Assembly (NCBI GenBank): GCA_003151655.1
Contig: PLYB01000336.1
Coordinates: 161-18,526 of the forward strand
DNA from: Gallionellaceae bacterium
GTDB lineage: Bacteria; Pseudomonadota; Gammaproteobacteria; Burkholderiales; Gallionellaceae
Direction: 5' to 3'
Length of the DNA: 18,366 nt
Within the stretch, counting starts at the first letter, position 1; every line of letters begins with the position of its first letter. The position numbers and the translations under genes are program-made. Below, piece by piece: positions 15,270-18,366 of the stretch. Below the pieces are notes generated by a model. It was given only the letters and a program-made list of their open reading frames with translations. It was not told the DNA's origin and made no database searches.

Positions 15270-15970
15270 GTAGTTTGCAACAAAAAATCGACCAGACCGT
15301 TGCCGTGTTGCAGCAAGCTGCGCGCGAATATTTTCCGGTGGTCTTTGCCAACAGTTTGGGCGCGGAAGATATGGTGCTGACCGATCTCATTGCCAAACAT
15401 CAACCGGATATAGGTATGTTTAGTCTGGATACCGGACGTTTGCCGCAAGAGACTTACGACTTGATGCAGAAGGTGCGCGAGCATTACAGCGTGCCGTTGC
15501 GTGTCTACTTTCCGGCGAGTGAACTGGTTGAAGATTATGTGAAGAAGCATGGCGTAAACGGTTTTTACGATAGCGTGGATAATCGCAAAGCGTGCTGCCA
15601 TGTGCGTAAAGTCGAACCGTTGCAGCGTGCGCTGGCAGGCAAAAAAGCGTGGATCACCGGCCTGCGCCGCGAGCAGGCGGTGACGCGCGGCAGTCTGGAA
15701 GTGTCGTCGCTCGATGTGGATCACGGCTTGCAGAAATTCAATCCGCTGCTGGATTGGACGAATGCGGAAGTGTGGGAATACATCAAAGCGAATGACGTTC
15801 CCTATAACGCACTGCATGACCAGTTTTACCCCAGCATCGGCTGTGCGCCCTGTACCCGGGCAATCACGCCGGGTGAAGATATTCGGGCAGGACGCTGGTG
15901 GTGGGAAGACCCGCAGAATAAAGAGTGCGGCTTGCATGTTGGTAAGATAATGCCGTTGAAGAGAGTTTAA
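15266..15970 (+). CDS. cysH: Adenylyl-sulfate (APS) reductase
   Basis: A 234-residue enzyme that reduces adenylyl sulfate to sulfite with thioredoxin. The nucleotide-binding loop is NSLGAEDMVL (29-38) with SLDTGRLP at 53-60. Cysteines 110-111 (KACCHVRK) and 193/196 (GCAPCTR) form the CC...CxxC set that binds a [4Fe-4S] cluster; this marks the APS-using type rather than the PAPS-using E. coli type, which lacks them. ECGLH at 220-224 carries the catalytic Cys221. TGLRREQ (131-137) is also conserved. It ends the operon; cysD/cysN are not in the window. Confidence 0.95.
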   Translation: MSSLQQKIDQTVAVLQQAAREYFPVVFANSLGAEDMVLTDLIAKHQPDIGMFSLDTGRLPQETYDLMQKVREHYSVPLRVYFPASELVEDYVKKHGVNGFYDSVDNRKACCHVRKVEPLQRALAGKKAWITGLRREQAVTRGSLEVSSLDVDHGLQKFNPLLDWTNAEVWEYIKANDVPYNALHDQFYPSIGCAPCTRAITPGEDIRAGRWWWEDPQNKECGLHVGKIMPLKRV

Positions 15971-16131
15971 AACGTAAACCATTTAGCCACAGAGCACACA
16001 GAGATCACCGAGAAAACCTCATACCCTCTCTGTGTACTCTGATGAAACTACTAGCCATTCGACTAAGGCTGGGAAAAACTCCAGCCAAGTCGCTGGTTAT
16101 GTGAACTCTGTGGCTTGAATTACGGTTTTTA
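15969..16131. mobile_element. MITE-like palindromic repeat element, no coding capacity
   Basis: The ends are imperfect inverted repeats, anchored by GCCACAGAG (15986-15994) and CTCTGTGGC (16106-16114), with flanking AAAACGTAA... and ...TTACGGTTTT also roughly complementary. Inside, CAGAGCACACAGAG (15990-16003) pairs 13 of 14 with CTCTGTGTACTCTG (16028-16041), and GGCTGG/CCAGCC (16067-16072, 16081-16086) forms a second hairpin. The GCCACAGAG...ACAGAG motif resembles dispersed intergenic repeats seen in many bacteria. It sits between the convergent cysH and glmM genes and could act as a bidirectional terminator. Confidence 0.65.
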
Positions 16132-16144
16132 GGATAATTCCAGA

Positions 16145-17506
16145 CTACCCTTGCGCCGCCTCGCGTACCGTCTGTGCAATAGCATCCGCCCAGTGCCGCA
16201 CCGCAGCACCGTCTTCGCCTTCAACCATCACGCGCAATAGCGGTTCGGTGCCGGAAGGACGCAGCAACACGCGCCCCTTGCCATCGAGCGCCGTTTCGGC
16301 GGCGGACACGGCGGCACGCACGCCGGGCTGCGCGGTGTAATCCGTGCCTTTGACCACGCGCACATTCACCAGCACCTGCGGGTACATGGTCAGTCCATCC
16401 ACTGCTTGCGCCAGCGTTTGATTATTTACGCGCAATGCATGCAACACTTGCAAGGCAGAGATAATGCCATCTCCTGTTGTGTGCCGATCCAGGCAGATGA
16501 TGTGACCGGAATTTTCCCCGCCCAGTTGCCAGCCGTTCTGTTGCAGCAATTCCATCACGTAGCGGTCACCCACCCTGGCGCGCGCAAACGGCACGTCGAG
16601 GCGCTGTATGGCGTGCTCGAAAGCGAGATTGGTCATCAACGTGCCCACCACGCCGCCCTTGAGCAAGCCCTGCGCATGGCGATGCCTGGCGATGACGTAC
16701 ATCAACTGGTCACCGTCGTACAAAGTCCCATCCGCATCAACCATTACCAAGCGGTCGCCGTCGCCGTCCAGCGCGATCCCGAGATCGGCATGATGCTCCT
16801 TGACCGCCTGCTGCAAATTGGCCGGGGCGGTCGCGCCGTAACCATCGTTGATATTCTTGCCGTCCGGGTTTACGCCGATGGCGACCACATCCGCGCCGAG
16901 TTCATGAAACACATGACGGGCGATATGATAGGCCGCGCCGTGCGCGCAATCCACCACCAGCTTCAAGCCGCGCAGATCGAGGTCGTAGGGAAAGCTGCTC
17001 TTGCAGAATTCGATGTAGCGTCCCGCCGCATCGTCGATACGCTTGGCCTTGCCCAGACTGGCCGAGGCCATGGTCACGATGGGATGATCCAGCCCAGCTT
17101 CGATGGCGAGTTCGGTCTCGTCCGGCAGTTTGCTGCCCTTGCTGGAAAAAAACTTGATGCCGTTGTCCTCGAACGGATTGTGCGAGGCGGAAATAACAAT
17201 GCCCGCCTGCAAGCGCAACGCGCGGGTGAGGTAGGCCACCGCCGGGGTCGGCACCGGCCCGGCCAAGTACACATCCACCCCGGCGGCAATCAGCCCGGCC
17301 TGCAACGCCGACTCCAGCATATAGCCGGAGATACGCGTGTCCTTGCCGATCAACACGCCCGGACGCTCACCCTGCGCCAAATGCCAGTCAGCGGAAGCCA
17401 GCACCTTGCCGGCTGAATAGCCGAGATGCATCACGAATTCCGGCGTAATGGGATATTCCCCTACTTTGCCGCGCACACCGTCTGTACCAAAATATTTTCT
17501 GCTCAC
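16145..17506 (-). CDS. glmM: Phosphoglucosamine mutase GlmM
   Basis: A 453-residue enzyme that converts glucosamine-6-phosphate to glucosamine-1-phosphate for UDP-GlcNAc, and so for peptidoglycan and LPS. The active-site serine is Ser108 in ISASHNPFEDNGIKFF (105-120); the metal loop is DGDGDR (247-252); the phosphate-binding loop is RPSGTEPLLRVMV (about 416-428). The frame is open to 17674, but the family begins at (M)SRKYFGTDGVRG, here a GTG at 17506 with GGAG seven bases upstream. The upstream extension reads into transposase remnant. The usual proteobacterial neighbours folP and ftsH are absent. Confidence 0.95.
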   Translation of the reverse strand: MSRKYFGTDGVRGKVGEYPITPEFVMHLGYSAGKVLASADWHLAQGERPGVLIGKDTRISGYMLESALQAGLIAAGVDVYLAGPVPTPAVAYLTRALRLQAGIVISASHNPFEDNGIKFFSSKGSKLPDETELAIEAGLDHPIVTMASASLGKAKRIDDAAGRYIEFCKSSFPYDLDLRGLKLVVDCAHGAAYHIARHVFHELGADVVAIGVNPDGKNINDGYGATAPANLQQAVKEHHADLGIALDGDGDRLVMVDADGTLYDGDQLMYVIARHRHAQGLLKGGVVGTLMTNLAFEHAIQRLDVPFARARVGDRYVMELLQQNGWQLGGENSGHIICLDRHTTGDGIISALQVLHALRVNNQTLAQAVDGLTMYPQVLVNVRVVKGTDYTAQPGVRAAVSAAETALDGKGRVLLRPSGTEPLLRVMVEGEDGAAVRHWADAIAQTVREAAQG

Positions 17507-17564
17507 TCTGTTACTCCATTCAACTTTGACCTTGCCCCTGTATTCAGTATCTCTTAACGCGCTC

Positions 17565-17594
17565 ATTATGCGGCATCCTTCGTCTGCGCCGCAA
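17565..17594 (-). promoter_or_regulatory. Possible promoter for glmM inside the transposase remnant
   Basis: On the minus strand CATAAT (17570-17565) lies 18 bases after TTGCGG (17594-17589). The -10 is good and the -35 poor. It is offered because glmM, normally essential, seems cut off from its usual upstream operon. Weak evidence. Confidence 0.25.
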
Positions 17595-17697
17595 ACCAGT
17601 TTTTCTCGAACGGCATCGGGCTGATATAGTCCAGCATCGAGTGAAGTCTTCTGTGGTTGTAATACATCAACCAATCAATCACCTCGTCCATAGCATA
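17566..17697 (-). pseudogene. 3' remnant of an IS3-family transposase (OrfB C-terminus)
   Basis: Read on the minus strand, this segment gives YAMDEVIDWLMYYNHRRLHS followed by MLDYISPMPFEKNWFAAQ and a stop at 17568-17566. This is the C-terminal end of the DDE integrase domain of IS3-family OrfB, including the conserved YNxxRxHSxLxYxSP block. The similarity ends near 17697; further upstream the frame reads unrelated residues and reaches a stop at 17736-17734. About 40 residues of a normally ~280-residue protein remain, so it is inactive. The sequence after its stop (17565-17520) may be the original IS end. Confidence 0.8.
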
Positions 17698-17772
17698 ACT
17701 GAGACAACGATCTCTTTTGACGACTACCTTGTGTTACGTTTAACTCGAATCAATTCGCGCGCGTATTTTCGT

Positions 17773-17802
17773 TTGGCATTTGCAGGCGACAATCTGTATA
17801 AT
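17773..17802 (+). promoter_or_regulatory. Strong promoter upstream of tRNA-Arg
   Basis: TTGGCA (17773-17778), an 18-base spacer and a perfect TATAAT (17797-17802), followed by the GC-rich stretch GCGCGG. A GC-rich discriminator is typical of stable RNA promoters under stringent control. The leader to the tRNA would be about 145 bases. CGACAATCTG is repeated at 17787-17796 and 17812-17821, bracketing the -10 and start. Confidence 0.65.
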
Positions 17803-17822
17803 GCGCGGTGTCGACAATCTGG

Positions 17823-17841
17823 AACACTCGATTTGAGTGTT
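17823..17841. repeat. Perfect inverted repeat in the tRNA-Arg leader
   Basis: AACACTC-GATTT-GAGTGTT forms a 7-bp stem with a 5-base loop. It may be an RNA hairpin in the leader or a processing site. The sequence after it (ACTTCTTTG) is not a continuous T-run, so a terminator is not called. Confidence 0.55.
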
Positions 17842-17954
17842 ACTTCTTTGTTTGAGAACGCTAAAGAAAATTTATATTGGCTCAGTGGGATGCATAATGG
17901 CTTTTCAAAGTCCATTTCCCCGCCAATATTTTATACATAGCAAAAAAGTTTTAC

Positions 17955-18031
17955 GCGCCCGTAGCTCAGCTGGATAGAGTACTTGGCTACGAACCAAGGG
18001 GTCAGGAGTTCGAATCTCTTCGGGCGCACCA
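17955..18031 (+). tRNA. tRNA-Arg (anticodon ACG)
   Basis: A 77-base cloverleaf with encoded CCA. The acceptor stem GCGCCCG (17955-17961) pairs fully with CGGGCGC (18021-18027). The D-arm contains AGCTCAGCTGGATAGAGT. The anticodon arm CTTGG-CTACGAA-CCAAG shows anticodon ACG, read as ICG after deamination, decoding CGU/CGC/CGA. The T-loop is GTTCGAATC. The discriminator base is A18028. Confidence 0.96.
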
Positions 18032-18041
18032 TATAAACAAA

Positions 18042-18074
18042 GGGCTTATAGCTTAACTGCTGTAAGCTCTTTTT
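18042..18074 (+). terminator. Rho-independent terminator of tRNA-Arg
   Basis: The stem GGGCTTATAGC (18042-18052) and GCTGTAAGCTC (18059-18069) pair over 11 positions with two G-U pairs, loop TTAACT, followed by TTTTT (18070-18074). It lies 10 bases after the tRNA CCA end. Confidence 0.85.
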
Positions 18075-18090
18075 CTTTGTATTTTCAATT

Positions 18091-18112
18091 AGGGGTAAAC
18101 GTAGGGGTAAAC
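18091..18112. repeat. 12-bp-period direct repeat downstream of tRNA-Arg
   Basis: AGGGGTAAAC occurs at 18091-18100 and 18103-18112. Short tandem GGGGTAA-type repeats just after a tRNA gene recall arm-type sites near tRNA-targeting integrases, but no integrase gene is seen here. The stretch 18075-18188 holds nothing else I can support. Confidence 0.55.
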
Positions 18113-18188
18113 CAGAAAATTGCTGGGAGCCTATTTAAAGCCGAGCAGGATATCTGGATAACAGTGGCAGTGGCTGAATGCGGGATGT

Positions 18189-18366
18189 TTACTGCTCCGT
18201 TGGGAGGTCAGCTTCGAAGATCGGCTCCAGCACCAGCATTGCTGCTGTCATGCAGACCCGATCCCGCACGGTCGTGATGCCCAGCGGCCTGAGTTTGCCG
18301 TTGGCCTTCGGTATGAACACGCGTCTGATCGGCTCCGGTCGGTACGTCTCCTCCCTGAGCGCAAGC
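18189..18366 (-). pseudogene. Truncated group II intron reverse transcriptase, fragment
   Basis: The minus strand, entering from the window edge, encodes about 58 residues: LREETYRPEPIRRVFIPKAN, GKLRPLGITTVRDRVCMTAA, then MLVLEPIFEADLPTEQ and a TAA (18191-18189). This is the start of the RT domain (RT0 to RT2) of group II intron maturases, where the sequence normally continues into a Y-x-YRPGR-like segment and the catalytic YADD. Here it stops exactly before that point, so the catalytic core is missing and the gene is broken. Whether the upstream part beyond 18366 is intact is unknown. Confidence 0.8.

Noticed and set aside
15969..16131. CRISPR array
   Set aside because: The repeats are inverted and irregular, not direct repeats with unique equal-length spacers; no cas genes are nearby.
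16406..17416. 336-codon plus-strand open frame
   Set aside because: Antisense of glmM; GC-rich codon bias on the real strand keeps it open.
17507..17674. N-terminal extension of GlmM to 17674
   Set aside because: The family starts at SRKYFGTDG, a good ribosome binding site lies before GTG 17506, and the extension reads transposase remnant in another frame.
17724..17915. 63-codon minus-strand ORF between glmM and tRNA-Arg
   Set aside because: It runs against the strong plus-strand promoter and leader, has no recognisable content, and is better explained as non-coding.

Overview
The window looks like chromosomal DNA of a betaproteobacterium. The sulfite reductase, CysB, CheYZ, ZapE, EmrAB and GlmM sequences, and a cysB / TSUP permease / cysI / DUF934 / cysH block, suggest a Gallionellaceae/Nitrosomonadales-like relative. 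That placement is inferred from family resemblance, not from a database search. Most of the window is ordinary core metabolism; accessory DNA lies at both ends.

Left edge (1-985, minus strand): a higB-higA toxin-antitoxin pair sits upstream of the N-terminal nuclease domain of a large restriction-type enzyme that runs off the window. This is a small defence/addiction module. Divergent from it, a 52-codon unknown small ORF overlaps the murJ start codon; murJ (lipid II flippase) is followed by zapE (division ATPase). A minus-strand HDOD signalling protein ends 15 bp from zapE.

Middle (5055-9842, plus strand): emrA-emrB multidrug efflux pair; a 315-bp non-coding stretch; a divergent methyltransferase-fold protein with the marks of RquA (ubiquinone to rhodoquinone); then an AT-richer gene for a protein joining a degenerate receiver-like domain to a cysteine-rich two-CW domain, the least explained protein here.

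Right-middle (9864-15970): cheZ and cheY overlap on the minus strand downstream of cysB. Divergent from cysB is a sulfur assimilation operon: TSUP permease, unknown 80-aa protein, cysI, DUF934 protein and cysH (APS-type, [4Fe-4S]). These would take up a sulfur oxyanion, reduce APS to sulfite and sulfite to sulfide, with CysB as the likely activator. ATP sulfurylase and CysJ are not in the window.

Right edge (15971-18366): a MITE-like palindromic repeat separates cysH from minus-strand glmM. glmM is preceded not by folP but by the 3' end of an IS3-family transposase gene. Then come a strong promoter, tRNA-Arg(ACG), its terminator, a short direct repeat and a truncated group II intron reverse transcriptase. 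This end reads as a recombination and integration hotspot.
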